NCBI RefSeq assembly: GCF_009834805.1
Contig: NZ_WVHO01000010.1
Location: 1 to 64,000 of the forward strand
DNA from: Saccharibacter sp. 17.LH.SD
Lineage (GTDB): Bacteria; Pseudomonadota; Alphaproteobacteria; Acetobacterales; Acetobacteraceae
Reading direction: 5' to 3'
DNA: 64,000 nt
Below the pieces are notes generated by a model that made no database searches, was not told the origin of the DNA, and saw nothing but the letters and a program-made list of their open reading frames with translations. Position numbers and translations under genes: made by a program. Below, piece after piece: positions 54,496 to 63,650 of this stretch (position 1 is the first letter of the stretch; the number at the start of each line of letters is the position of its first letter).

Positions 54496-55170
54496 TTACA
54501 CTCTTTGATAATGAACGCTAACGCCGGATGGGCGAGGGAAAACACCTGATTCAATAATGGCCATTTCTAAAGGGGATAAATCCCAACTATAGCAAATTGT
54601 CATATTCATTGGTCCGCCCCCAAAGGCGCTGCTATCTCCCCACGTGCCAAAATTAAATGGTTGAACAGGCAGTTCAGGAGACTCTTCCTCAGAAAAACCA
54701 AAATAGTTGCTCATCGTTCCTTCAGAGACAAAAATACGGCCTTTATCCCTGAAGAGGATCATCAAAAGCCGGTTAATATCGGCTATAGAACCATTAGAAA
54801 TATTGGCTGCCGCCTTTGTAAAAATAACCTTCCGATAATCATTATCCGACAGAACATAACTATCAGCGGGGATATCTTTGCCGTAGAAAATACCATTATT
54901 AAACGGGCGCGCTGTATCAGAACCATCATCAGCTTCTAGAAAACCGAAATATTGTGGAAGATTCACTTTAAAAACACGGCTGACACCAACAATACGACCC
55001 CACACATCAAGGCCCCATCCTGTGGCCGTGCTTGGGTTCCAGACATGATTGTAAAAGGTGTCTATAAGCGCATAAGGGTCGATAGCAGCATTAAATTGCT
55101 CAATAATACTCAATAAAATAGGGCTGTTCGCATATTGAGCTAAAATAGTTGCACGAATATCCTTCATCAC
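54496..55170 (-). CDS. Baseplate protein (DUF2612-like)
   Basis: A protein of 224 residues with LLSIIEQFNAAIDPYALIDTFYNHVWNPSTATGWGLDVWGRIVGV, the signature start of DUF2612. It follows baseplate J, overlapping it by four bases, and precedes the fibre gene. It corresponds to the gpI-type baseplate-fibre adapter. Confidence 0.82.
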   Translation of the reverse strand: MMKDIRATILAQYANSPILLSIIEQFNAAIDPYALIDTFYNHVWNPSTATGWGLDVWGRIVGVSRVFKVNLPQYFGFLEADDGSDTARPFNNGIFYGKDIPADSYVLSDNDYRKVIFTKAAANISNGSIADINRLLMILFRDKGRIFVSEGTMSNYFGFSEEESPELPVQPFNFGTWGDSSAFGGGPMNMTICYSWDLSPLEMAIIESGVFPRPSGVSVHYQRV

Positions 55171-56390
55171 ACCATCTCGATTGAAATCGTCTCACGGGTT
55201 GCCGTAGCAATCTGATTGATAGGAAGGGTAAGGCGCTGCACATTTTTCTGCGTGCCTGCTGATATGGTGAGGGATAAAACCTCTGCCCAATCGCCTAAGG
55301 CATTCACAACGCTCGAGAGACGGTAAGCATAAATCGTGCTTCCCATACGCGCACGTAATGACCCACTGGCTAAAGCAGATAATAACGCATCACGCACAAG
55401 ATCACCCCCATTGAGAGGAACCCCAGCCAGTTTAGATAATGTAATGGAAATAGACAGCGGTGAGGCCTGAGCACGGTCAAACGCAAATGTGTAAAACGGT
55501 CCACGCCCATCATAAGCAGGGTTCGTGTCTTGAACAAGAACATCCTGACCACCGATCATCGCACAGCCTGGGGATTTGCGTGAAAGAATAGCCTGACCGA
55601 TATCAGCGTCTTTTCCACCTTCCACCACACAATAAATCGCGTGCGCTGGCATGGAAATACCATTGATAACGGTTACATGACCACTTGGGTTATCTTGCAC
55701 ATAAGCATCCGTTACACCGTCTACTTCCAGTAAGGCACCGAGGAGGGAGGCATTCTGTCCTTCACTATTCGCCGCAACGGTCGCTTGGCGCCGTTGCTCA
55801 AAATGGGCACGGTTTTCAACATCCTCTCCTATCGTTCCCGCTTGTGGGTTGGTGAGGGAGGCAATCCCTACACCGCCTTGATAAAGCTGCAAACTATTAG
55901 GAGGGCAGGCGATCGCCCCAGCCGTTTCACAGGAGAGTTCAAGAGTAGCTGGCCCCGTGGTAGGCAGTGTGACAGACGATAAGGTGAGATACCGATTACC
56001 ATCCGGGTCTATCGCAAGCGCTGTGCCGACTGGAATATTCTGTCCACCCGCTGTCACTACGGCTTGCACGCTGACGGTCGTTGGGGTGGCGGGGCGGCGC
56101 TCCATAAAATAAATACGCCCAATTGCCTCTTGCATACGGCCTGAGGCAATCGCGGGGTCGATACCGTTAAAAACCTCTAAGATCGCCGCGAAAGCATCGC
56201 CCAAAATAGCGGTTTCACTTAAAGCAATCTGCCCTTGAGGGGTGCTTAACGCCATATTGGCGTTCCCCCCTAGGGCCGTGTTGAGGTCATTTTGTCTACC
56301 GTTTAGAATATCTTGTTCTGATGGGGCAACAAACCCAGCATCCGTTAAGCGCGGGGCCGGTACGGATGTCGAGGGGCTAGAAAGCGACAT
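55167..56390 (-). CDS. Baseplate J-like protein (gp47/JayE family)
   Basis: About 407 residues from the ATG at 56390 (GGAG nine bases upstream). It matches the baseplate J family: RLTDAGFVAPSEQDILNGRQNDLNTALG, ALSETAILGDAFAAILEVFNGIDPAIASG, and VDGVTDAYVQDNPSGHVT. It forms the wedge of the baseplate. It overlaps the gp25-like gene. Confidence 0.9.
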   Translation of the reverse strand: MSLSSPSTSVPAPRLTDAGFVAPSEQDILNGRQNDLNTALGGNANMALSTPQGQIALSETAILGDAFAAILEVFNGIDPAIASGRMQEAIGRIYFMERRPATPTTVSVQAVVTAGGQNIPVGTALAIDPDGNRYLTLSSVTLPTTGPATLELSCETAGAIACPPNSLQLYQGGVGIASLTNPQAGTIGEDVENRAHFEQRRQATVAANSEGQNASLLGALLEVDGVTDAYVQDNPSGHVTVINGISMPAHAIYCVVEGGKDADIGQAILSRKSPGCAMIGGQDVLVQDTNPAYDGRGPFYTFAFDRAQASPLSISITLSKLAGVPLNGGDLVRDALLSALASGSLRARMGSTIYAYRLSSVVNALGDWAEVLSLTISAGTQKNVQRLTLPINQIATATRETISIEMV

Positions 56391-56730
56391 AATCTGTTTC
56401 TCCATTGGTCATGGTAACGGCTAGGACGCCGGTAAGCCGACGGGTTGGAGTAAGCGAAAGGCTGTAACATGTGGCTGATGAGACACCAGGTACTTGCCCC
56501 GCAGTATCTTCAACATCAGACGCATAAAAGGCGATCGCTTCACTGCCACCCATCAGCTCATCACTGTAAGGCACGCCGAGATTGAGGTCATAAATCACCT
56601 CACCCAGCCACGTTTGCACCGCTGAGCATACATCTTGCAGAACACTCAGCTGACCTGTCGCAAGAGCAAGGTTGCCAGTACCATCAAGACCAATATCCCA
56701 GATATCCGCATCAAGTTGTAAACTCGTCAT
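56377..56730 (-). CDS. Baseplate wedge protein, gp25-like
   Basis: A protein of 117 residues with DIWDIGLDGTGNLALATGQLSVLQDVCSAVQTWLGEVIYDLNLGVPYSDEL, a pattern typical of the GPW/gp25 or related baseplate family, coded just before baseplate J. It joins the wedge to the sheath. Behind a terminator, so it probably has its own promoter. Confidence 0.75.
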   Translation of the reverse strand: MTSLQLDADIWDIGLDGTGNLALATGQLSVLQDVCSAVQTWLGEVIYDLNLGVPYSDELMGGSEAIAFYASDVEDTAGQVPGVSSATCYSLSLTPTRRLTGVLAVTMTNGETDYVAF

Positions 56731-56755
56731 TGGGTGATCCTATGGGTATAAAAAA

Positions 56756-56772
56756 CCGCCCTTATAGGACGG
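56756..56772 (-). terminator. Terminator between fibre-like cassette and baseplate wedge genes
   Basis: A six-base stem (CCGTCC and GGGCGG with one G-U pair) and a T run on the minus strand, downstream of the protein at 56865 to 58001. Confidence 0.6.
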
Positions 56773-56864
56773 CACTAAAATAGCGTATAAATCTCATATA
56801 CTGCGCTTAGTCAGGCTGAGATGATGATGGACAATCCCATAATCCCGCCTGTGGCACGCGCGCT

Positions 56865-58001
56865 TTAGGCAAGACGTCCTGTCGCAACAAAGCGGTAAAA
56901 AGCAGCGGATGGACCATAAAAGGTGAAGCTGCTGCATGTACCATCTTTATTGGCAATCGGCAGACAGATAGGCGCCTGATATCGGCCAACAAGCCCGGCA
57001 TCAATCGGGAAAGCTTCAATCGTAATCTTCGTATCCGCAAAAGCACCAGCAGGGCCAATATCGTTATAAATCCCCAAGGTCTCGCCATAACTACCCACAC
57101 GCGCATCCCATTGCTTACGGGCAAGCCCTGCCGTCCCTTGCAAGACACCTTTCGCTGTCGGTAATGTCCCCCAAGAAAGAGTAGGGTTATTCGGGTCAGA
57201 ATTTCCTGGATCAACCGCATAGGTAAAGGAGGTTTCATCCGCCCCTAAGAAAAGCGTGTAAAGCGGCTTCTCGCCTTTTGAAGGGTTACTACCGAAAGTC
57301 CCACTTACCGCGTTTTCTGTCACACCATGAAAGATGCCGTTCTGATCGGCCAAATAGATCGGGTCCCGGCGGTTTTGCTGGGTCCGCACCCCGGTTTTGA
57401 CGATCGCCGTGTCATGGTAAATGTCAGAAGGGCTAGAGACAAAGTGATATTGAGGAATACCGTTATTCTGTAATTCACTATACCCCAACTCGCCCTTTTG
57501 GTTAAACGTCAAGTAAAGATCCGGCGCCGTCTGTGGAGCATTGGGCTGCTGAGCGGGTTTAAGGTGAATATACGTCCAAGAAGGACCTTGAGCATAGGTA
57601 TCACCTACGCCAAGAGAGGTAGAAATCCCACCCGCATAGCTAAGGTAACCCTTAATCACATCGCCATCATTCACATGCCCTCTCGTCTCCCAGTCTGGGG
57701 AAAGGGGTACACTTACGATACTGTTCTGATGCTGAACCGTTGGCCCAGTAGGCCCTTGGTCCGTGGAAGGAGGGCGGTCATAAGGGGCAATCTTGTTCTG
57801 ATACACTTCTTTAGGCGTCTGAGGCGACGCCATCAAAGCCGCCCAGGCATCATCTGTAATCGTGAGACGAACCGCCTGAAACCCCTGCGCAGCCTGATAA
57901 GGTGGGGAGGACATCGGCTGAGAAACCCACCCCAAAACAGGGGCCGGCTTTGATAAGTCATCAGTACTATTAACGATTGCGTAATAAGCCATTTGTTCCA
58001 T
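56865..58001 (-). CDS. Tail-fibre-type accessory protein, large
   Basis: A protein of 378 residues. N-terminal 90 residues (YYAIVNSTDDLSKPAPVLGWVSQP, SPQTPKEVYQNKIAPYDRP) are shared with the protein at 49426 to 49860; the rest is beta-rich with no known domain. It lies between the spike gene and the wedge gene, an unusual site for a fibre module. GGGAG precedes the ATG at 58001. Confidence 0.6.
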   Translation of the reverse strand: MEQMAYYAIVNSTDDLSKPAPVLGWVSQPMSSPPYQAAQGFQAVRLTITDDAWAALMASPQTPKEVYQNKIAPYDRPPSTDQGPTGPTVQHQNSIVSVPLSPDWETRGHVNDGDVIKGYLSYAGGISTSLGVGDTYAQGPSWTYIHLKPAQQPNAPQTAPDLYLTFNQKGELGYSELQNNGIPQYHFVSSPSDIYHDTAIVKTGVRTQQNRRDPIYLADQNGIFHGVTENAVSGTFGSNPSKGEKPLYTLFLGADETSFTYAVDPGNSDPNNPTLSWGTLPTAKGVLQGTAGLARKQWDARVGSYGETLGIYNDIGPAGAFADTKITIEAFPIDAGLVGRYQAPICLPIANKDGTCSSFTFYGPSAAFYRFVATGRLA

Positions 58002-58621
58002 TAATCAATACTCCCAATCGCCAATATCGCAATCTCACCCGGAACATTTGCGGATGTACCGTCAGTGTAAAAACGCGACAATCCAAAACCGTAACGATTT
58101 GTATGCGTAACCCCACATAAAGGCGGGGACCATGACCCAGACGAGGACGGCGTTTTTGGCGTGATAAACACCATCACGTCATCTGAGGTGTAATAACGGG
58201 GGAAGGGAATGGTATCCCCATCTTGAATATTTTCTGCCAAAAAGTTTTGCACCAACGTGCGGCGCTTTGTCGGCATTTCAGGGACAACATTCCCCATATT
58301 GGTTAAGTAAAGGTTTGAAGCATTACTTCCAAGTAAATTAGACGAATAGATTTGAGAAAATGACCCATAAAGCAAGGTAGGATAATCCCCTCCATCCCAA
58401 TGCGCCCCTAAGGCTGGCAGAGATTGTGAGGTTAAATTCAACGTTCCCGATACAAACTCGGAAAGCATATCCGTTGTTGCCAGGTTAGGCGGAAGCGTCG
58501 CCGCCTTTCCAGGGGGAAGCTTAACGTTAACAGAAGTAACATTCCCATTTTCATCTTGTCCCAAAAAGGTCGCGGTGGACGCTTCCCCTGGGACAATAGG
58601 GGATTGTGATACAAGTTTCAT
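58001..58621 (-). CDS. Tail-fibre-associated protein, paralogue 1
   Basis: A protein of 206 residues closely similar to the one at 49857 to 50480. Overlaps the next gene by one base. Duplicated with it as a module. Function unknown; beta-rich, perhaps a tip or adapter. Confidence 0.6.
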   Translation of the reverse strand: MKLVSQSPIVPGEASTATFLGQDENGNVTSVNVKLPPGKAATLPPNLATTDMLSEFVSGTLNLTSQSLPALGAHWDGGDYPTLLYGSFSQIYSSNLLGSNASNLYLTNMGNVVPEMPTKRRTLVQNFLAENIQDGDTIPFPRYYTSDDVMVFITPKTPSSSGSWSPPLCGVTHTNRYGFGLSRFYTDGTSANVPGEIAILAIGSID

Positions 58622-58788
58622 GATGAATACCTTATTTCCGTAAAAGACCTATCATAGAGAAGGAAGAGAGAGCACGCGCAATAAATTCTACAAAACTCAT
58701 TAAGTATTAATGGAGTAATTACTTGATATATACTAGGAATTATATGTATAAATTCTGATATAATGACATATCAATTTATGGATAGAAT

Positions 58789-59559
58789 TTATTGCGGTGC
58801 CTCAGTTTTGTCAGTCCCAGCCTTCACACCAGGATGCACATGGTTGGTGAGGGAGATCTTGCCCGCCACAACGTCACCCGTTGCGTGGATATCCCCCAAA
58901 ACGGACAGATTACAGCCAACCGTCATGGCAGAAGCCTGCACACTCACAGGCCCACCCGCCGTAACGGAGACAGTACCAAGCGCGGTCAAAGACGCATTGC
59001 CTTGAGCCGTGATGGACGCACTCCCTTGGGTTTGAATGGTCGCATCACCACCCGCCTGCACCTCAACCTTTCCAGGTGTGATAATGCGGATGCCTGTATC
59101 GGTAAAATGCACATATTGGTTCGGTCCGTCATTGAGAAAGCCCCCAACATATACACAATCTTGCACGGCAAAGAGGCGGGAAGAGGCCGGCGGGGCCGGG
59201 GCCCGGTTGACCACCACATGAGAGTGATCACGCCCAGAAACCACAATAAAGCCAATATCTCCCGGTTTAGGGTCCACAATCAGTGCAGAATTACCTCCCT
59301 GAATACGGAGATACGGCACATCATACACAATCCCACGTGGATGCGGCCGACCAAGTCCATCTTGTTGATCAATTAACAGACGGACATCGACTTTCCCAGT
59401 CAAAGCCACTCCACCACCATGCACAGCCTCCACACGCACCAACATAGAAGGGCCAATACTGCGTAAACTATCCGCAATAAGCGTATCAAGACTATCACTC
59501 AAATTACTACGCGCTGTATTACGATTGAGATAGGGAATATTATTGGATGAAGAAGACAT
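58789..59559 (-). CDS. Baseplate spike protein (gp138/gpV-like)
   Basis: A protein of 256 residues with the gp138 N-terminal OB fold (SMLVRVEAVHGGGVALTGKVDVRLLID, PKPGDIGFIVVSGRDHS) and a repetitive beta-helix (IQTQGSASITAQGNASLTALG). The end HVHPGVKAGTDKTEAP is typical of these spike tips. It punctures the outer membrane. It follows the hub array in the transcript. Confidence 0.88.
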   Translation of the reverse strand: MSSSSNNIPYLNRNTARSNLSDSLDTLIADSLRSIGPSMLVRVEAVHGGGVALTGKVDVRLLIDQQDGLGRPHPRGIVYDVPYLRIQGGNSALIVDPKPGDIGFIVVSGRDHSHVVVNRAPAPPASSRLFAVQDCVYVGGFLNDGPNQYVHFTDTGIRIITPGKVEVQAGGDATIQTQGSASITAQGNASLTALGTVSVTAGGPVSVQASAMTVGCNLSVLGDIHATGDVVAGKISLTNHVHPGVKAGTDKTEAPQ

Positions 59560-59657
59560 CAGAACAACTCACATTCAATGATGAAGAGAAGAAAGACAAA
59601 AACGGCCAAACCCGTTAAGGATAGAAAGAGAAGGACGAAGAAGGAAAGGAACACGCC

Positions 59658-60323
59658 ATGAAGAAGAAATTATTCGCCATGTCTACCATGGCGCTAGCCT
59701 TAATAGGGGTGGCGTGGCCGAATGTCGGGGCTGCACAATCCTATGATCAAATTAGAGCTATTCAACGTAGTAATGAGCTAAGATATGAGTCTGAGCTCCG
59801 TCAAATGGGGCTAGAGGCTCGCTTAGCGCATAATGCCATTTGGGCCATGAATAACGTGCCGGATTCAGCTTGTGCAACCACGGCTGGTATTCTCCTGATG
59901 GAATACGGCAAGTGGTCCGAGAGTAAAATGAATAGTGATCGCATTGCCAATATGGAAGCCGGTGGCGTCTGCGAAATGAGAGTCATCAAACGCCCCCCAC
60001 CCAAAAAAGAACCTTATGATCCAAAGAAAGATAGTACGTATCAAGGAAAATTATTTTTTCAAAATCATCCTGAGGAAGCTTATGAGATATTTCTCAAAGA
60101 AGGTGTTTCACTTACAGAACTGAATAATATTGCCACACTTTTTGCCCATGGAACTTATTATTCTCCCGGATGCACAAACCTTGCCGGACAGATCCTTTTA
60201 CTTATACATAGAGGAACAGGAGGTATGCCTCGCGAAGTAGACATGCCCCTTTATAGAGATAGTTTAGACGACCTTAAGGATGAAAGTGAAGTCATAGGCT
60301 GTAATCCTTATCATTATCACTAA
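59658..60323 (+). CDS. Secreted protein of the hub array, copy 1
   Basis: A protein of 221 residues with a signal peptide (MKKKLFAMSTMALALIGVAWPNVGAAQS). Mature part: helical N-terminal region (RQMGLEARLAHNAIWAMNN), several conserved Cys, a KRPPPKKEPYD linker and FFQNHPEEAYEIFLKEGVS. It is on the strand opposite to all tail genes and converges with a hub copy. No family recognised. It could be a periplasmic lysogenic-conversion or superinfection-exclusion protein. AAGGAACACGCC precedes the ATG. Confidence 0.75.
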   Translation: MKKKLFAMSTMALALIGVAWPNVGAAQSYDQIRAIQRSNELRYESELRQMGLEARLAHNAIWAMNNVPDSACATTAGILLMEYGKWSESKMNSDRIANMEAGGVCEMRVIKRPPPKKEPYDPKKDSTYQGKLFFQNHPEEAYEIFLKEGVSLTELNNIATLFAHGTYYSPGCTNLAGQILLLIHRGTGGMPREVDMPLYRDSLDDLKDESEVIGCNPYHYH

Positions 60324-60335
60324 TCTAACCCCATA

Positions 60336-61238
60336 TCATTTTTTCTCTTTCCCTTCGTCTTTAGGTTTATCCTTAGGAATATAGGCGGGACTTACATCGC
60401 TTCGTTGGCATTGCACATAGGTAAACCAATTGCCACCATCAGGGCCATCTGGTTTAAAAGCGACGGGATCAGCAACTTCGGAGGTCAGATAATAATCAAT
60501 GCGCTTGGGAAGCCATAAACCATCAAAATTTTTATTAGCTGCTTGAATATTTTGCCCGTCTTGATTAGTTTTCGTGCCCTTTACTAGTTGCCATGCTCCA
60601 GGAATATAAGCACTATCGATATGAATAGGCCCGTAAAAAGAAATGTCGGGCCGGAAAAGGGTAAAAAAATTAATACCGCTTGCTGAATATTCTGGGTAAC
60701 CAATCATTCCTGTGCTGGATGAAATAACGGGAATATTTTTATCATTTTTAATGTGCTCCTTGTCATCTCGTTCCTCATTATAATGAGGTCCCCATATAAG
60801 TAATTCTCCTACAGGAGAATTACTTATATCGCCTTCAGTCGCAGGGAATGGAATATAATTGAAAGTCGATTTTACGGCGGCAACAATTTTACTAATTTGT
60901 GTTAAAGCTGTGCCTTCACTGTAGTGGTTTGTCAGGGTTCGATTTTTCCAACCCCCATGATCTACCAATATTATATCAGCCCTTTTGCATATATCGGCTA
61001 AAAGAGAAGAAACAAGGACTGATCCTCGTCGACTGAAAGGAGGGGAGAGAGTTTTTGCAAGTAAATTAATTGTGCTGGCTTTTACTTTAAAGGTACTAGA
61101 CCCTCCAGAAAAAGAAGCAAAAGCCTCGGTAATAACGCCATAAAAAACAGACACAAAGGTCTGCTTTCCTTCTTCTCCTGCCAAAACCGTAACGGTGGTT
61201 TTGGAAAAATCCCTTATCGTAACGATTTTCTCACCCAT
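60336..61238 (-). CDS. Baseplate hub protein, copy 1
   Basis: A protein of 300 residues from the ATG at 61238, behind AAGGA; the longer frame to 61319 runs into the upstream signal region. VSVFYGVITEAFASFSGG, GTALTQISKIVAA and SSTGMIGYPEYSASGINFFTLFRPDISFYGPIHID match the gp27/gp44-like hub proteins of contractile phages. The C-terminal tail is lysine-rich. It is repeated at 62008 and at 63651. Confidence 0.78.
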   Translation of the reverse strand: MGEKIVTIRDFSKTTVTVLAGEEGKQTFVSVFYGVITEAFASFSGGSSTFKVKASTINLLAKTLSPPFSRRGSVLVSSLLADICKRADIILVDHGGWKNRTLTNHYSEGTALTQISKIVAAVKSTFNYIPFPATEGDISNSPVGELLIWGPHYNEERDDKEHIKNDKNIPVISSSTGMIGYPEYSASGINFFTLFRPDISFYGPIHIDSAYIPGAWQLVKGTKTNQDGQNIQAANKNFDGLWLPKRIDYYLTSEVADPVAFKPDGPDGGNWFTYVQCQRSDVSPAYIPKDKPKDEGKEKK

Positions 61239-61322
61239 ATTTTCCTTAACCAGCCACCATTTTATTTTCCTCTCTTTTGATCTATATAGAAAGTTCATGG
61301 AGCCTCTGGAAAGGAACACGCC
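61239..61322. repeat. Duplicated divergent intergenic segment
   Basis: This 84-base segment between a hub start and a secreted-protein start is the same as 62890 to 62973. It carries both ribosome binding sites and an AT-rich stretch (GATCTATATAG) that could be the -10 region of a plus-strand promoter. Confidence 0.7.
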
Positions 61323-62003
61323 ATGAAGAAGAGATTATTCGCCATTTCTACCATGGCGCTAGCCTTAGTAGGGGTGGCGTGGCCGAATGTCGGGGCTGCA
61401 CAGTCATTTTATGACCAAGTTCAAGCCAATGAACGATATGCCATGAAAAGAAGCGAAGTTGAACTTCGTCAAATGGGCTTAGATGCTCGACTGGCGCATA
61501 ATGCCGTTTGGGCCATGAATAATTGGCCCGCTTCAGCCTGTGCTACATCAGCCAGTTTATTGCTTGGTGATTATGAAAGCCGGTCCACCATTTCACGTAG
61601 TATCAATTTTGATAATGACCGCGTTGCCGATATTGAAAGCAGTGGCGTGTGTGAGATGAAAGCTATCAAACGCCCCCCCCCCAAAGAAGAGCCTTATGAT
61701 CCAAAGACGGACTCTCAGTATCAAGGAAAACTTTTTTTTCAGAACCATCCTGAGGAAGCTTATGAAATCCTTCTCAAAGAAGGCGTCTCACTTATAGAAC
61801 TCAATAATATTGCTACAATTTTTACACGCTCAACATATCGTTCGTCTGGATGTACAACCCTTGCTGGCCTGATTATTTATCTCGCACGTAAAGGAAAAGG
61901 AGACACACCCCGCGAAGAAGACATGGCTCTTTATAGAGACAGCTTGGATGATCTTAAAGGAGCCCCTGAAAATAGGGGATGCAATCCTAATCATTATCCT
62001 TGA
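61323..62003 (+). CDS. Secreted protein of the hub array, copy 2
   Basis: A protein of 226 residues with the same signal peptide and general plan as copy 1, including LRQMGLDARLAHNAVWAMNN, the KRPPPKEEPYD linker and LFFQNHPEEAYEILLKEG. The segments between are more divergent (ERYAMKRSEVE and LLGDYESRSTISRSINFD), so this copy has diversified. Convergent with the hub copy at 62008. Confidence 0.75.
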   Translation: MKKRLFAISTMALALVGVAWPNVGAAQSFYDQVQANERYAMKRSEVELRQMGLDARLAHNAVWAMNNWPASACATSASLLLGDYESRSTISRSINFDNDRVADIESSGVCEMKAIKRPPPKEEPYDPKTDSQYQGKLFFQNHPEEAYEILLKEGVSLIELNNIATIFTRSTYRSSGCTTLAGLIIYLARKGKGDTPREEDMALYRDSLDDLKGAPENRGCNPNHYP

Positions 62004-62007
62004 TTTA

Positions 62008-62889
62008 TCATTTTTTCTTTTCCTTATCATCTTTGGGTTTCTCTTTAGGAACGTAGGCCGGGCTAACGTCGCTACGCTGACACTCTATATAAGTGAACCA
62101 ATTTCCACCAGCAGGCCCATCTGGTTTGAAAGCAACTGGATCGGCAACTTCAGAGGTTAGGTAATAATCAATGCGTCTAGGCAGCCATAAACCATCGTAA
62201 TTTTTATGTGGTGCTTGTATCTTTTGCCCATCTTGGTTCATTCCCGTACCGCCTTTTACCTGCCATGCGACTGGAATATAACGGCTATCAATACGAATAG
62301 GCCTATAAAAAGAAAAATCAGAGCGAAAAAGAGTGAAAAAATTAATACCTTTTGGCGAATATTCTGGGTAACCAATCATTCCTGTAGTTGATGAAATAAT
62401 AGGCGCATTCCTATTACTTTCATCAGTCATCTCATTATAATGAGGTCCCCATATATGTAATTCTCCCGTAGGGGCAGCACTGCCATTCTCTTCGGTCGCC
62501 GGTAACGGAATATAGTCAAATGTTGATTTCACAGACGCAATAATTTTACTAATCTGCGTTAGAGCAGAACCTTCACTATAATGGTTGGTTAAAGTTCGGT
62601 CTTTCCATCCTCCATGATCTACTAATGTTATGCCCGCCCTTTTACAGATATCAAACAAAAGAGAAGAAACAGAACCACGCCGACTATGGGGAGGAGATAG
62701 AATATTTGCAAGTAATGTAATGATATTTGCTTGCACTTTAAGTGTGCCAGATCCTCCAGAAAAAGAAGCGAATGACTCAGTGATGACACCATAAAAAACA
62801 GACACAAAGGTCTGCTTCCCTTCTTCTCCTGCTAAAACTGTAACAGTGGTTTTATAATAATCCCTTATCGTAACGATTTTCTCACCCAT
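62008..62889 (-). CDS. Baseplate hub protein, copy 2
   Basis: A protein of about 293 residues from the ATG at 62889, homologous to copy 1 throughout. Differences cluster in the middle part (EENGSAAPTGELHIWGPHYNE) and in the receptor-like C-terminal part. Ends five bases from the convergent secreted-protein gene. Confidence 0.78.
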   Translation of the reverse strand: MGEKIVTIRDYYKTTVTVLAGEEGKQTFVSVFYGVITESFASFSGGSGTLKVQANIITLLANILSPPHSRRGSVSSLLFDICKRAGITLVDHGGWKDRTLTNHYSEGSALTQISKIIASVKSTFDYIPLPATEENGSAAPTGELHIWGPHYNEMTDESNRNAPIISSTTGMIGYPEYSPKGINFFTLFRSDFSFYRPIRIDSRYIPVAWQVKGGTGMNQDGQKIQAPHKNYDGLWLPRRIDYYLTSEVADPVAFKPDGPAGGNWFTYIECQRSDVSPAYVPKEKPKDDKEKKK

Positions 62890-62973
62890 ATTTTCCTTAA
62901 CCAGCCACCATTTTATTTTCCTCTCTTTTGATCTATATAGAAAGTTCATGGAGCCTCTGGAAAGGAACACGCC
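62890..62973. repeat. Duplicated divergent intergenic segment, second copy
   Basis: Same sequence as 61239 to 61322, showing that hub and secreted-protein genes were duplicated as a unit of about 1.65 kb. Confidence 0.7.
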
Positions 62974-63639
62974 ATGAAGAAAAGATTATTCGCCATTTCT
63001 ACCATGGCGCTAGCCTTAGTAGGGGCGGCGTGGCCGAACGTTGGGGCTGCACAATCCTATGATCAAATTAGAGCTATTCAACGTAGTAATGAGCTAAGAT
63101 ATGAGTCTGAGCTCCGTCAAATGGGGCTAGAAGCTCGCTTAGCGCATAATGCCATTTGGGCCATGAATAACGTGCCAGATTCAGCTTGTGCGACTACAGC
63201 AGGTATTCTCCTGATGGACTATGGCAAATGGTCCGAGAGTAAGATGAATAGTGACCGCATTGCCAATATGGAGGCTGGCGGCGTCTGCGAAATGAGAGTC
63301 ATCAAACGCCCTCCACCCAAAAAAGAACCTTATGATCCCAATACAGATTCTCAATACCAAGGTAAGCTCTTTTTTCAGAACCACCCTGAGGAGGCTTATG
63401 AAATTCTCCTCAAGGAAGGGGTGTCGCAGGAAGAAATTAATCACATTGCCATAATTTTTACACGTGAAGGCTATCAAATATCTGGATGTACAGCCCTTGC
63501 CGGCTTAATCATTTATCTTGCACGTGAAGGAAAAGGAGATACACCCCGCGAAGAAGACAGACCCCTTTACAGAGACAGCTTATACCAACTCACTGGTGAA
63601 CCTGAAAAAGTAGGATGTAATCCCAGGTATTTCCCTTAG
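62974..63639 (+). CDS. Secreted protein of the hub array, copy 3
   Basis: A protein of 221 residues, nearly identical to copy 1 in its first 120 residues, but with a C-terminal region closer to copy 2 (GCTALAGLIIYLAREGKGDTPREED). This is a sign of recombination among copies. Signal peptide as in copy 1. Confidence 0.75.
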   Translation: MKKRLFAISTMALALVGAAWPNVGAAQSYDQIRAIQRSNELRYESELRQMGLEARLAHNAIWAMNNVPDSACATTAGILLMDYGKWSESKMNSDRIANMEAGGVCEMRVIKRPPPKKEPYDPNTDSQYQGKLFFQNHPEEAYEILLKEGVSQEEINHIAIIFTREGYQISGCTALAGLIIYLAREGKGDTPREEDRPLYRDSLYQLTGEPEKVGCNPRYFP

Positions 63640-63650
63640 TCTATTATCTT

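Noticed and set aside
56807-57238. A 143-residue minus-strand frame near the wedge genes
   Set aside because: It overlaps the 3' part of the gene at 56865 to 58001 in another frame, and its composition is not protein-like.
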